Shown here: positions 1 to 8,921 of the stretch, piece by piece
Position numbering within the stretch: position 1 is the stretch's first letter
How the letters are laid out: every line of letters starts with the position of its first letter
Source: Polaromonas sp.
Lineage (GTDB): Bacteria > Pseudomonadota > Gammaproteobacteria > Burkholderiales > Burkholderiaceae
Direction: 5' to 3'
Length of the DNA: 64,000 nt
Assembly: GCA_013823505.1 (NCBI GenBank)
Contig: PNMH01000006.1
Span: 25,638 to 89,637 of the forward strand
Notes under the pieces: generated by a model
Told to the model about the DNA's origin: nothing
The model's database searches: none
The model's input: only the letters and a program-made list of their open reading frames with translations
Made by a program: the position numbers and the translations under genes

Positions 1-1
1 C

Positions 2-622
2 AGTCAAACCGCCGGTGCGACGGGCTGGACGCCGATGGCCTTGCTCGCGTTTGGCGACGAACCCAAGGCGGGCGCGGCAGCAGCCATTGCCGAGTTGCGC
101 GCCGCCGGCATGCGGCTGTTCATGGTGTCGGGCGACAACCAGGGCGCTGCGATGGCCATGGCCACGCGGCTGGGTTTGCGCGCGGCCGAGGGCGAGGTCA
201 TTGCGGAGGTGCTGCCGGGTGACAAGGCGGCTGTGGTCCGGCGGTTGAAGGAGGGTGGCCACGTCGTTGCGATGGTGGGCGATGGGGTCAACGACGCGCC
301 GGCGCTGGCCGCCGCCGATGTCGGGATGGCCATGAGCCACAGCCAGGGCGGCAGCTCTGACGTGGCGATGCACGCCGCCGGCATCACGCTGATGCGGGGC
401 GATCCGCTGATGGTGGCCGCGGCGCTCGACATTTCGCGGCGCACCGTCAGCAAGATCCGGCAGAACCTGTTCTGGGCCTTTGCCTACAACGTGGCCGGCA
501 TTCCACTGGCGGCGCTCGGCTTCCTGAGCCCGGTGGTGGCGGGTGCGGCCATGGCGCTGAGTTCGGTGAGTGTGGTGAGCAACGCCTTGTTGCTCAAGCG
601 CTGGAAACCACCGCAGCGCTGA
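2..622 (+). CDS. Copper-type P1B heavy-metal ATPase, C-terminal part
   Basis: This is the 3' end of a gene that begins before the window; 206 residues remain. Visible are the P-domain nucleotide/Mg motifs MVSGDNQ (about residues 41-47) and MVGDGVNDAP (91-100), which are hallmarks of P-type ATPases. The last two membrane helices follow, with the NLFWAFAYN segment and a MALSSVSVVSNALLL segment near the C-terminus. These two segments are typical of the CopA-like Cu(I)-exporting subgroup of inner-membrane pumps. The phosphorylated DKTG loop, the actuator domain and any N-terminal metal-binding domains lie outside the window, so metal specificity rests on the final helices only. The next gene starts 93 bases downstream. 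Confidence 0.9.
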   Translation, partial: SQTAGATGWTPMALLAFGDEPKAGAAAAIAELRAAGMRLFMVSGDNQGAAMAMATRLGLRAAEGEVIAEVLPGDKAAVVRRLKEGGHVVAMVGDGVNDAPALAAADVGMAMSHSQGGSSDVAMHAAGITLMRGDPLMVAAALDISRRTVSKIRQNLFWAFAYNVAGIPLAALGFLSPVVAGAAMALSSVSVVSNALLLKRWKPPQR

Positions 623-715
623 ATGGTCAGGCCCGCTTGTTGATGCAGGTCAATGCGGTGTCGGCGGTGTTGGGCGAAGCTCTCGGAAACCGAACGAGGC
701 CCGAGGAGACACCCC

Positions 716-1312
716 ATGCACCATTCCGCCCTGCGTGTGATCCGCGACGAACATGCCAGCCTGGCCGCCATGTTGCAGTCGATGCTGCAGATGATCAAAC
801 GAGGCCCGGATGCCGATGGCAAACACGCGCCCGAGCAGTACTTCGACGTGCTGCGCGCCATGCTGTTCTACATCGACGAATTCCCGGAGAAGCTGCACCA
901 CCCCAAGGAGTCGGATCTGCTCTTTCCGCGCATTGCGCGCGTGGCCCCTCACGTGATGGCGACCATCGAGCGGCTGGAGAGCGACCACATGACGGGCGAG
1001 GTGCGCGTGCGCGAACTCATGCACCTGCTGATGGCCTGGGAGTACCTGGGTGAGACCCGCCGCGCGGCTTTTGAGACCGACGCCACGCGCTACGTGCAGT
1101 TCTATCTGAACCACATGCGGCTGGAGGAAACCGTGCTCTTGCCCGAAGCCGAGAAGAGCCTCACCGATGACGACTGGCACGCGCTCAACGTGGCCTTCGC
1201 CACCCACCGCGACCCCCTCAACGAGAAGGGGGCGCGCGACCCGCAGTTCGACAGGCTGTTCACACGGATCGTGATGCGGGCGCCGGCGCCTGTGGGCGTC
1301 GGGGAGACCTGA
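716..1312 (+). CDS. Hemerythrin HHE-domain protein
   Basis: A 198-residue soluble all-helical protein of the hemerythrin-like HHE family, which binds a di-iron centre and is linked to oxygen, NO or iron sensing. The expected histidine/glutamate ligands are present: DEH near residue 12, HHPKE near 62, ESDH near 88 and NHMRLEE near 135. The start was chosen at the ATG at 716 because GAGGAGA lies at the right distance upstream; an earlier in-frame ATG at 653 has no such site. It follows the copper ATPase in the same direction and may share its transcript. Its 3' end overlaps the convergent aminotransferase gene by 53 bases. Confidence 0.85.
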   Translation: MHHSALRVIRDEHASLAAMLQSMLQMIKRGPDADGKHAPEQYFDVLRAMLFYIDEFPEKLHHPKESDLLFPRIARVAPHVMATIERLESDHMTGEVRVRELMHLLMAWEYLGETRRAAFETDATRYVQFYLNHMRLEETVLLPEAEKSLTDDDWHALNVAFATHRDPLNEKGARDPQFDRLFTRIVMRAPAPVGVGET

Positions 1313-2660
1313 GCGCTTCGAGCAGTTCGTCAAACACCGCCAGCAGCCGCGTCACGTCGCCGTGCGTGGTGGCGGGTGACACCAGCATCATGCTGTGAAA
1401 CGGCGTGAGGAGCACGCCCCGGTTGAGCATGAAGAGGTGGGTGAGGGCTTCCAGTTCGCTCTGTGCGTGATCGCGCACGTCTTGCGCGTCGCACGGGGTG
1501 TGCGGCATGAACTGCAGTTCCATGCGCGCGCCCAGCCGGGTGACGGTCCATGACCGCCCGGCGGCGGCGATGCGTTCGCGCAGGCCGTGTTCCAAACCCG
1601 CGGCCAGGTCCAGCATGTGGTCGTAGTTCGCTGCGGTGTGCAGGTGCTCCAGCGAGGCTTGCAGCGCGGCCAGCGTGAGCGCGTTCCCTGCCAGCGTGGT
1701 GCCGATGCCGCTGTGGCCTTCGGGTGCGGCATTCTTGGCTTGCGCCATGCGCTCGGCCATGGCCTGTGTGAAGCCGTACACCGCGCACGGCAGGCCCCCG
1801 GCCACGGCTTTGCCGATCACCATGAAATCCGGCTCCAGCCCATGGGCTCGCGCGTAGCCGCCCAGCGCGGTGGAGATGGTGTGGGTCTCGTCGCAGACGA
1901 AGAGTGCGCCGTGTGTGCGGCACAGCGCGCGCGCCTGTTCCCAGAAACCAGGCGCGGGGGGCACCAGGCCGAAGTTGGTGAGCGCCGGTTCGGCCAGCAG
2001 GCAGGCCACGTCGCCTTGCTTCAGCGCGGCTTCCAGGGCATCGAGGTCGTTGAACGGCACGACGCGGGTGAAGTCGGCGTGGTTGTGCACCTGGCCCAAA
2101 ACCGATCGGCGCGGCAAGGTGTGGCCTGTCACCGGGTCCATGTCCACCAACGTGTCGTCCACCGCACCGTGGTAACAGCCGTCGAACACCAGCAGTTGAG
2201 GCCGCCCGGTGATGGCGCGCGCCCAGCGCAACACGAAGCGGTTGGCGTCGCTGGCCGACAGGGCCATCTGCCACATCGGCAAACCGAAGGTGTTGGAAAG
2301 CAACTGGCCGACAGTGGCTGCGTTGGTGGACGGCAGCATGCAGGTGAGGCCGCGCGCAGCTTGTTCGCTGATGGCCTGCGCCAAGGGTGCGGGGCTGTGG
2401 CCGAACATCGCGCCGGTGTCGCCCAGGCAGAAGTCGGCGTAGCGCAGATCGTCGGCGCAGGTGAGCGTGGTGCCCTGCGCCTGCGCCACGAACAGCGTGG
2501 CCGGGCTGGGCCAGTCGCGCATCCAGTGCAGCGGCACGCCGAACAGGTAGTGCTGTTGCGCGGCATGCGCCAGCGCCATGGATTGCGGGTGGTTGGTGAT
2601 GAAGCGTTCGCGCTCGGTGTGCTGGATGGCGCGCAGGAGGTCGGGGGCCAGGTCGTTCAT
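1260..2660 (-). CDS. Class III PLP-dependent aminotransferase (glutamate-1-semialdehyde mutase-like)
   Basis: A 466-residue fold-type I PLP enzyme. Visible are the cofactor-stacking GCYHG motif (residues 161-165), the DETH acidic motif (257-260) that contacts the pyridine nitrogen, and the Schiff-base lysine K284 in VIGKAVAGG. The pattern is closest to the glutamate-1-semialdehyde 2,1-aminomutase/aspartate aminotransferase branch of class III, but the neighbours do not suggest heme synthesis, so the substrate is unknown. The start at 2660 (MNDLAPD) is preferred over an upstream in-frame start at 2702 that would add a basic, unconserved stretch. It is divergent from the MFS gene at 2756 and overlaps the hemerythrin gene tail to tail. 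Confidence 0.85.
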   Translation of the reverse strand: MNDLAPDLLRAIQHTERERFITNHPQSMALAHAAQQHYLFGVPLHWMRDWPSPATLFVAQAQGTTLTCADDLRYADFCLGDTGAMFGHSPAPLAQAISEQAARGLTCMLPSTNAATVGQLLSNTFGLPMWQMALSASDANRFVLRWARAITGRPQLLVFDGCYHGAVDDTLVDMDPVTGHTLPRRSVLGQVHNHADFTRVVPFNDLDALEAALKQGDVACLLAEPALTNFGLVPPAPGFWEQARALCRTHGALFVCDETHTISTALGGYARAHGLEPDFMVIGKAVAGGLPCAVYGFTQAMAERMAQAKNAAPEGHSGIGTTLAGNALTLAALQASLEHLHTAANYDHMLDLAAGLEHGLRERIAAAGRSWTVTRLGARMELQFMPHTPCDAQDVRDHAQSELEALTHLFMLNRGVLLTPFHSMMLVSPATTHGDVTRLLAVFDELLEALRSPRRPQAPAPASRSV

Positions 2661-2755
2661 GGCGTCCAGCTTAAGCCGGGCACGCCGTTTGTTGTCGCGC
2701 ACAGCGCAGTGGTGGGCTCGTCGGCCCGGGAATTGGCACCGACAATGGTTCGGCC

Positions 2756-3967
2756 ATGAACCGCCCGGACAACGCCGCCGACCCCACGCCCTACATCCGG
2801 CTGGCGCTCGCGTTGTCGCTTGGCGCCGCCGTGTCGCTGGGCATCACGCGGTTTGCCTATGGCTTGCTGCTGCCGCCCATGCGGGAAGACCTCGGCTGGA
2901 GCTACACGCTGGCCGGTGCCATGAACACGTTCAATGCCGTGGGCTACCTCATCGGCGCGATGGCCACGCCATGGCTGATGCGGCGGTTGTCGCCGATGTC
3001 GCTGTTGGTTGCGGGTTCGCTCGGCGCCTCGCTGTTCATGGCACTCAGTGGCTTCTTCACGGCCGCCGCTCCCCTGCTGGCGCAGCGCCTGCTGGCTGGC
3101 GTGGCCAGCGCGCTGGTGTTCATTGCGGGCGGTCTGCTCGCCGCGCGGCTGGGGGCGCGGCAGCCCAAGCGCAGCGGCTTTTTGCTCGGCATTTATTACG
3201 GCGGTACCGGCCTGGGCATCGTGATCTCGGCGTTGGGCGTGCCGCCGGTCTTGGCCGCTGCCGCGCAACAGCCGCACGGCTGGGCCTGGGCCTGGTGGGC
3301 GCTGGCGCTGGTGTGCCTGCTGGCCACCGCGCTCATGGCCTGGCCGGCGCGGGTGCTGGCGAGCCAGCCGCCGCCGGCGGCCAGCACGGTGGCCGGGCCT
3401 GCCCGCGTGTTCCGGGTGCGCGACTTCGGCTTTGCGCTCGCGGGCTACGGCGGCTTCGGCGTGGGTTACATCGGTTACATGACGTTCGTGATCGCGTTGC
3501 TGCGCGAGCAGGGCAGTTCGTCCGCCGCCATCACCACCTTCTACGCCCTGCTCGGTCTGGCGGTGATCGCTTCGTCGCGCATCTGGGCGGGACTGCTGGA
3601 CCGCCACCGCAGCGGCCAGGCGCTGGCGCGGTTGAACGCCCTGCTGGGTCTCGCGGCCATCGTGCCGGCGCTGACCAGTTCGCCTTTGTGGGTGATCGCC
3701 TCGGGCTTGCTGTTCGGTGGTGTGTTCCTCTCGGTGGTGGCTTCCACCACCGCGCTGGTGCGGCACAACCTGCCGCCCGCGCAGTGGGCCGCGGGGATCA
3801 GCGCCTTCACCATCGTGTTCGCCGCGGGCCAGATCGTCGGGCCCACGGTGGTGGGCTTCATCGCCGACGGGTCGAGTGGCGCGCAAGGGTTGCGTGAGGG
3901 ACTCGTGTTTTCGGCGGTGGCGCTGTGGATTGGTGCGGCTCTGGCGCTGCGCCAGCGCGCGCTGTGA
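2756..3967 (+). CDS. MFS transporter, YbfB/YjiJ type
   Basis: A 403-residue, strongly hydrophobic protein with about twelve membrane segments, an inner-membrane major facilitator. The N-terminal motif GITRFAYGLLLPPM is characteristic of the YbfB/YjiJ group. Between the two six-helix halves is a Pro/Ala-rich cytoplasmic loop around residues 200-215. The substrate is not known for this group, and context does not settle it. The gene begins about 95 bases from the divergent aminotransferase start and is followed after 21 bases by an AsmA-like gene. Confidence 0.85.
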   Translation: MNRPDNAADPTPYIRLALALSLGAAVSLGITRFAYGLLLPPMREDLGWSYTLAGAMNTFNAVGYLIGAMATPWLMRRLSPMSLLVAGSLGASLFMALSGFFTAAAPLLAQRLLAGVASALVFIAGGLLAARLGARQPKRSGFLLGIYYGGTGLGIVISALGVPPVLAAAAQQPHGWAWAWWALALVCLLATALMAWPARVLASQPPPAASTVAGPARVFRVRDFGFALAGYGGFGVGYIGYMTFVIALLREQGSSSAAITTFYALLGLAVIASSRIWAGLLDRHRSGQALARLNALLGLAAIVPALTSSPLWVIASGLLFGGVFLSVVASTTALVRHNLPPAQWAAGISAFTIVFAAGQIVGPTVVGFIADGSSGAQGLREGLVFSAVALWIGAALALRQRAL

Positions 3968-3988
3968 GCCGCCGCGCACAATGCGCTG

Positions 3989-5293
3989 ATGCGTCGAATC
4001 TTCATCTGGACAGGGGCCGGTCTCGGGCTGGCGGTGGTGCTGCTGTGGCTGGCTGTGCTGGCCCTGGGCCAGTGGACCAGCAGCGATGGCTTTCGCCAGC
4101 GCGTGGAACGCGAAGCCACGGCCGCGCTCGGGGTTCCGGTGACGCTGTCGCGCGTGGCGGTGGATGTCTTTCCGCTGCCGGCCGTGTTGTTGGAGGGGCT
4201 CAACGTCCAGGCCAAACCCGCCCTCACGCTGGCACGGGTGGAAGCGCGGCCGGTGTGGTCGGCGCTGCTGCGCGGGCGGCTTGCCGTGGCCACGCTCATC
4301 GTGCGCGAGGCGGTGTTGCCGCAGACCACCCTGGTGCTGCTGGGTGCGCGTGTGCAGGACCCCGCGAGGAAGCCCGGCCCACCCGGACCCGATGACGAAG
4401 CCACGGACCTGAGCTGGCTGCCGCGCAAAGTCGTGCTCGACGACGTGACCTGGATCGGCGCGCAAGGCCGCAGCAGCACGGTGCAGGCCGAACTGGCGCT
4501 GGACGAGGACGGCTGGCCGGAGGTGGCCACGGTGGCGGTGGTTCGCGGCGCGCTGGCAGGCCTGAAGGCGGAGCTCAAGCGCGAGGCCGATCTGCAGACC
4601 GCATGGACGTTGAAAGTGGACGTGGGCGGCGGCACCCTGCAAGGGCCGCTGAAGGTCACGATGCCCGAGCCCGGCGCCCAGGCGCGCGACCTGGTGTTGG
4701 ACGGTGCGCTGGAGACGCGCGGCGTGGAGGTCTCGGCCCTCACCGCGCCCAGCCGCACGCTCACCGGTCGACTCGACGCCAGCACCACACTCTCGGCGCG
4801 CATCAACCCGAAGGCGGGCGCAGCGTCCATCACGGACGCGTTGCGCACCCAGACCCGTTTCACGGTGAACAACGCCGTGCTGCAGGGCGTGGACCTGTCC
4901 AAGGCGGTGGCCACGGTGGGTCTGTCGCGCGGTGGCAGCACCGCGCTGGACACGCTGGCTGGCCAGGTTCGCACGCGCGGGCAGCTCATCGAGTTGACCA
5001 ACCTGGTGGCGAGTTCGGGGGTGCTGGCCGCCACCGGCGAGGTGACGGTGTCCCCCGGCAAGGCCTTGTCCGGCCGGGTGCGGGTGGATGTGACGCGCGG
5101 CGCGGGTGGCGAGCTGGTGGGCGTGCCGCTGGTCGTGGGCGGTACGCTGGACGAGCCCACGGTGAGCCTGAGCCGATCGGCCCTGCTGGGCGCGGCGATC
5201 GGCACCGCGCTCATGCCCGGCGTGGGCACCGGGGCGGGCGCCAACCTCGGTGACCGTCTCGGCGAAGGTTTGAAAGACCTGTTCGGCAAGTGA
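3989..5293 (+). CDS. AsmA-family protein
   Basis: A 434-residue protein with one N-terminal membrane anchor (about residues 4-26, rich in Leu/Val/Ala) followed by a long periplasmic beta-rich region. The pattern of the first 130 residues (FRQRVEREATAALGVPV, then a short hydrophobic strand series) matches AsmA-like proteins. In Gram-negative bacteria these resemble lipid-transfer bridge proteins affecting outer-membrane composition. The C-terminus has a small Gly/Ala-rich segment (ALLGAAIGTALMPGVGTGAGA) before a short amphipathic end. It is shorter than E. coli AsmA (over 600 residues). It follows the MFS gene by 21 bases and is probably cotranscribed with it. Confidence 0.75.
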   Translation: MRRIFIWTGAGLGLAVVLLWLAVLALGQWTSSDGFRQRVEREATAALGVPVTLSRVAVDVFPLPAVLLEGLNVQAKPALTLARVEARPVWSALLRGRLAVATLIVREAVLPQTTLVLLGARVQDPARKPGPPGPDDEATDLSWLPRKVVLDDVTWIGAQGRSSTVQAELALDEDGWPEVATVAVVRGALAGLKAELKREADLQTAWTLKVDVGGGTLQGPLKVTMPEPGAQARDLVLDGALETRGVEVSALTAPSRTLTGRLDASTTLSARINPKAGAASITDALRTQTRFTVNNAVLQGVDLSKAVATVGLSRGGSTALDTLAGQVRTRGQLIELTNLVASSGVLAATGEVTVSPGKALSGRVRVDVTRGAGGELVGVPLVVGGTLDEPTVSLSRSALLGAAIGTALMPGVGTGAGANLGDRLGEGLKDLFGK

Positions 5294-5402
5294 GCCGGGT
5301 GCCGGGGTGGACGCCGGTCACCCGAGGGAATTGGACTCACGGTCCCAGCTGCCCGGGGGTATCTTCTGGCTCCAATTCGCCCCACCCCACCGAGGACGTT
5401 CC

Positions 5403-6332
5403 ATGGCCATGGGTCAGTTCGCTTACGCCAACAACAGCAACCGTTTCCTGGGCTGCGCGCCGCTGGCCGACCAACCGTTTGCGGTGGCCGGTTTGCCCTT
5501 TGACGGCGTGGTGACCAACCGCCCGGGCGCGCGCTTCGGCCCGCAGGCCATCCGCTCGGCCAGCCTGATGCTGTGCGACGGCATCCACCCGGTGTTCAAC
5601 GTCTCGCCGCTGGAACACCTGGGCGACGCGCTCGACATGCGCCTGCCCAACGCCTCGCCCCTGCCCGAGGTGCGCCGCCACATCGAGGCCCAGGCCGCCG
5701 CGCTCATGGCGCAGCACCATTGCGTGTTCCTCGGCGGCGACCATTCGGTGACCCTGTCGCTGCTGCGCGCCTTGAAGGCCCGGCACGGTGGCGAGCCGCT
5801 GGCACTCGTCCATTTCGACGCCCACTGCGACACCTGGAGCGACCACTTCGGTGAACCCTCGGGCCACGGCACCTGGACCTATGAAGCGCTGCAGGAGGGC
5901 CTGGTGAGCGCGGCGCACACGGTGCAAATCGGCATCCGCTCCAGCGGCGAACGCGCGGCGCGCGAATACGTGGCCGACCAGGGCGGGCAGATCTTCACCG
6001 CGCGTGCCTTGCGCGGACTCGACGGCGCAGGCCTGCAGCCCACCATCAACGCGATCCGCGCGCGCATGGGCCAGCGGCCGGTTTACCTCACGCTGGACAT
6101 CGACTGCCTGGACCCGGCCTTTGCCCCCGGCACCGGCACACCGGAGCCCGGTGGCATGACGAGCTCGCAGGTGCTGACCCTGCTCGAGGAGCTGGCCGAC
6201 CTGAACTGGGTCGGCATGGACTGCGTGGAGGTGGCCCCGGCCTACGACCACGCCGAGCTCACCAGCAACGCGGCGGCCACCTTCGTGTGGACCTACCTGA
6301 GTGGTCAGGTGGCGAAACGGAAAGGCTTCTGA
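5403..6332 (+). CDS. speB: Agmatinase
   Basis: A 309-residue ureohydrolase predicted to hydrolyse agmatine to putrescine and urea. The binuclear manganese ligands are all visible: GGDHS (111-115), HFDAHCDTW (137-145) and DIDCLDP (232-238), followed by the GTGTPEPGG loop common in agmatinases and guanidinobutyrases. ATG 5403 was chosen because GAGGA lies six bases upstream; an in-frame start at 5307 lies in the intergenic gap. It opens the polyamine block, one base ahead of the PuuB-type oxidase gene, so it would feed putrescine directly into the downstream pathways. No arginine decarboxylase is present here. Guanidinobutyrase activity is a possible alternative. Confidence 0.88.
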   Translation: MAMGQFAYANNSNRFLGCAPLADQPFAVAGLPFDGVVTNRPGARFGPQAIRSASLMLCDGIHPVFNVSPLEHLGDALDMRLPNASPLPEVRRHIEAQAAALMAQHHCVFLGGDHSVTLSLLRALKARHGGEPLALVHFDAHCDTWSDHFGEPSGHGTWTYEALQEGLVSAAHTVQIGIRSSGERAAREYVADQGGQIFTARALRGLDGAGLQPTINAIRARMGQRPVYLTLDIDCLDPAFAPGTGTPEPGGMTSSQVLTLLEELADLNWVGMDCVEVAPAYDHAELTSNAAATFVWTYLSGQVAKRKGF

Positions 6333-6333
6333 C

Positions 6334-7638
6334 ATGGCTTCACTCATCGGCTCGGACACCCAGCTCAACCAGAAGAGCTATTACGAAGCCAGTGTGGAGC
6401 GCCCGGCGGCGTGCCCTGTGCTGGCCGAATCGCTGAACGTGGACGTGGTGGTGGTGGGCGCTGGCTTCAGCGGCCTGAGCGCCGCCATCGAACTCGCGCA
6501 GCGCGGGCTCTCGGTGGTGGTGCTGGAGGCCGACCGTATCGGCAGCGGTGCCAGCGGGCGCAACGGGGGCCAGACCATCGTGGGCTACGCCAGTGGCCAG
6601 GAGCCGTTTGAAGAACAACTGGGCGCGGCCGATGCGAAGCGCGCCTGGGACATGTCGCTCGAAGCCATCGACCTGGTCGATGCGCGCATCGCGCGGCACG
6701 GCATCGATTGCGACCGGGTGAGCGGCTATGTGTACGTGGCCGACTCGGCGCGCAAGCGCGATGCCCTGCACGAGGAGATGGAAGGCTTGCAGCGGCGCGG
6801 CATCCACGTGGACTGGGCCGAGGGCGCCGACCTGCCGCGCCTGATCAACAGCCCGCGTTATGTGGCGGCGGCGCGCGAGCAGCGCTCGGGCCACCTGCAC
6901 CCGCTGAAGTACGCGCTGGGTCTGGCGCGCGCTGCGCAGGCCGCGGGCGTGCGCATCTTCGAGCACTCGCCTGTGACCGGCCTGCAGCGCGGCGCCACGC
7001 TGGTGGCACGCACCGCACAGGGCCAGGTGACCGCGCGTTTTGCCGTGCTCGCGGGCAACTGCATGCTCCCCGAGTACGGCCCGGCGGTGGCGCCCGAGAT
7101 CGCGCCGCGCATCATGCCGGTGGGCACCTACATCGTGGGCACCGCACCGCTGGACCCTGAGCTCTGCGCGCGCCTGATCCCGCGCAACGCGGCGGTGTGC
7201 GACAACAACTTCGTGCTCGACTATTTCCGCTTCAGCGCCGATCACCGCATGTTGTTTGGTGGGCGCGTGAGCTACACCACCCGCACCCCGGCCAACCTCT
7301 CGGCCGTGATGGCGCAGCGCATGGGCGAGGTGTTCCCGGCGCTGGCACAGACGCCAATCGAGTTCGTGTGGGGTGGGTTCGTGGACATCAGCATGAACCG
7401 CGCGCCCGACTTCGGTCGGCTGGGCGACAACGTCTACTACCTGCAGGGGTTCAGCGGCCACGGGGTGGCGCTCACCGGGCTGGCGGGGCAGCTGGTGGCC
7501 GAAGCGGTGGCCGGGCAGGCCGGGCGCTTCGATGTGTTTGCGCGGCTGCAGCACCGCCGGTTTCCCGGTGGACCGCTGCTTCGCACGCCCAGCCTGGCGC
7601 TGGGCATGCTCTGGCACCGCTTGCGCGACGTGCTCTGA
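6334..7638 (+). CDS. puuB: Gamma-glutamylputrescine oxidoreductase (FAD)
   Basis: A 434-residue DAO-family flavoprotein. The N-terminal Rossmann motif VGAGFSGLS (41-49) with acidic E65 binds FAD, and the SGASGRNGGQ segment (71-80) is typical of PuuB/OrdL-type oxidases. The C-terminal YYLQGFSGHGVALTGLAG segment is also typical of the family. The predicted reaction is oxidation of gamma-glutamylputrescine to gamma-glutamyl-gamma-aminobutyraldehyde. It starts one base after the agmatinase stop, and a PuuA-type ligase, PuuC-type dehydrogenase and PuuD hydrolase are nearby, which strongly supports the role. Related oxidases acting on other amines look similar. Confidence 0.82.
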   Translation: MASLIGSDTQLNQKSYYEASVERPAACPVLAESLNVDVVVVGAGFSGLSAAIELAQRGLSVVVLEADRIGSGASGRNGGQTIVGYASGQEPFEEQLGAADAKRAWDMSLEAIDLVDARIARHGIDCDRVSGYVYVADSARKRDALHEEMEGLQRRGIHVDWAEGADLPRLINSPRYVAAAREQRSGHLHPLKYALGLARAAQAAGVRIFEHSPVTGLQRGATLVARTAQGQVTARFAVLAGNCMLPEYGPAVAPEIAPRIMPVGTYIVGTAPLDPELCARLIPRNAAVCDNNFVLDYFRFSADHRMLFGGRVSYTTRTPANLSAVMAQRMGEVFPALAQTPIEFVWGGFVDISMNRAPDFGRLGDNVYYLQGFSGHGVALTGLAGQLVAEAVAGQAGRFDVFARLQHRRFPGGPLLRTPSLALGMLWHRLRDVL

Positions 7639-7644
7639 GCCGGA

Positions 7645-8775
7645 TCAGCGCTGGTCTTGTTCGCGCGGTTCGCCGCGTTCGTTGACGGTGATGCGGTTGC
7701 CCGGCGCTGCCGCCGTCTGGATGCGGTGGTCGACTCCCCGGAAGTTGTAGGTCACGTCCCAGTACGCGGGTTGGGCGCCACCCGGCACCGCCTCACAGCG
7801 CTGCACGTCCTGCGTCGTGGGCTTGCCGTCGCGGCCGAACTGCGCGCCGATGGCGCCACCGGCCACCACACCGCCCACCGTGGCCACGTCCTGGCCCGTG
7901 CCGTTGCCGACCTGGTGACCCAGGATGCCGCCGAGCAGCGCACCCACGACGGCGCCCGGGATGTTGGCACCGCTGCGCTCGGCCGGCACCTGCGTGCTCT
8001 CAACCCAGCAGCGCTGACCCGAGGTGGCCAGCACAGCGCGTGAGGACGTGATGTCGGCTTCATACAGGCGCTCGCCGTTGCGGCGGCGGGCATCAAAGGC
8101 TTGCATCGGGGCGGGTGCATAGCGGCTGTCGGCCACGCGGGTGTTGCGAGGAACGACGCGCACCGACGTGATGTCCTGGCTCAGGCCCATCGAGGCCAGC
8201 GAGGGGTATTGCCCCGGGCGCAGCACCATGCACAGGCCCTTGTAGCGGTTGTTTTCACACACCTCCCAGCGCTCGCCCGAGACCACGGCCGAAGCGGCGT
8301 GTTCGTTGAAGCCGGTGCGGCGCAGGTTGGGGATCTGTCCGGTGGTGGTGTAGGAGCGGCCCTGGAAGCGTTCGTCCTCAAAGAAGGTGAATTGCACGGC
8401 CGAGGGCGCGGGTGCGGTGCCCGGCAGGGGGGCGTAGCGGTTGTCGCTCACGCGCTCGTTGGTGGCGATCAGGCGCGCCGAGGAGATGCCGTCTTCCAGG
8501 CCGATGTCGGACAGCGCGGTGTAACGGCCCGGGCGCAGCACGGTGCAGCGGCCGCGGAAGTTGTCGTCTTCACAGACTTCCCACCGGTTGCCTACCACCA
8601 CGACCGAGGAGGCGCGGTCGTTGAAGCTGTATCGCTGCAGGCTGGGGGTGTCGCCGCTCATGCGCAGCGACTGGCCGGTGAAGCCGTCATTGGCGTAAAG
8701 GGTGGCCTGGGCCATCGCCTGGGCACTGAAGGCCACGGCGGTGGAAGTGAGCAAAAGGCCAAAAATCTGTTTCAT
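7645..8775 (-). CDS. Exported beta/gamma-crystallin protein with glycine-zipper domain
   Basis: A 376-residue exported protein. MKQIFGLLL with the following hydrophobic run and AQAMAQA is a Sec signal peptide. Two beta/gamma-crystallin-like modules follow (about residues 24-95 and 126-205), each with Tyr/Trp-cornered strands, a WEVCE motif and cysteine pairs. Further on a Gly/Ala-rich stretch (about residues 265-315, starting IPGAVVGALLGGILG) is a glycine-zipper 2TM domain. A short C-terminal domain (YWDVTYNF) closes the protein. ATG 8775 is supported by AGGAGA upstream. It is transcribed against puuB, ending six bases from it. It probably sits in or at the outer membrane; crystallin modules often bind calcium, but no function is known here. 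Confidence 0.75.
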   Translation of the reverse strand: MKQIFGLLLTSTAVAFSAQAMAQATLYANDGFTGQSLRMSGDTPSLQRYSFNDRASSVVVVGNRWEVCEDDNFRGRCTVLRPGRYTALSDIGLEDGISSARLIATNERVSDNRYAPLPGTAPAPSAVQFTFFEDERFQGRSYTTTGQIPNLRRTGFNEHAASAVVSGERWEVCENNRYKGLCMVLRPGQYPSLASMGLSQDITSVRVVPRNTRVADSRYAPAPMQAFDARRRNGERLYEADITSSRAVLATSGQRCWVESTQVPAERSGANIPGAVVGALLGGILGHQVGNGTGQDVATVGGVVAGGAIGAQFGRDGKPTTQDVQRCEAVPGGAQPAYWDVTYNFRGVDHRIQTAAAPGNRITVNERGEPREQDQR

Positions 8776-8921
8776 GTCAACGTCTCCTGTGGGGTGGAGG
8801 CGAGATTGGGGGCTGGCCTGAACGTGGTCTGTGCGTTGCCGCACCCCCATGTGGCGCAAAACATGGAGTTCGCAGGGTCTTTACCCGACAGACACCAGCC
8901 GCGTGCTGTCAGGCACTGTTC

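Noticed and set aside
2657..4642. Very long open frame on the minus strand opposite the MFS and AsmA genes
   Set aside because: Its translation is rich in Arg, His, Gln and Gly with no recognisable motif, while the plus strand carries two clear membrane/exported families. It is a GC-codon-bias shadow.
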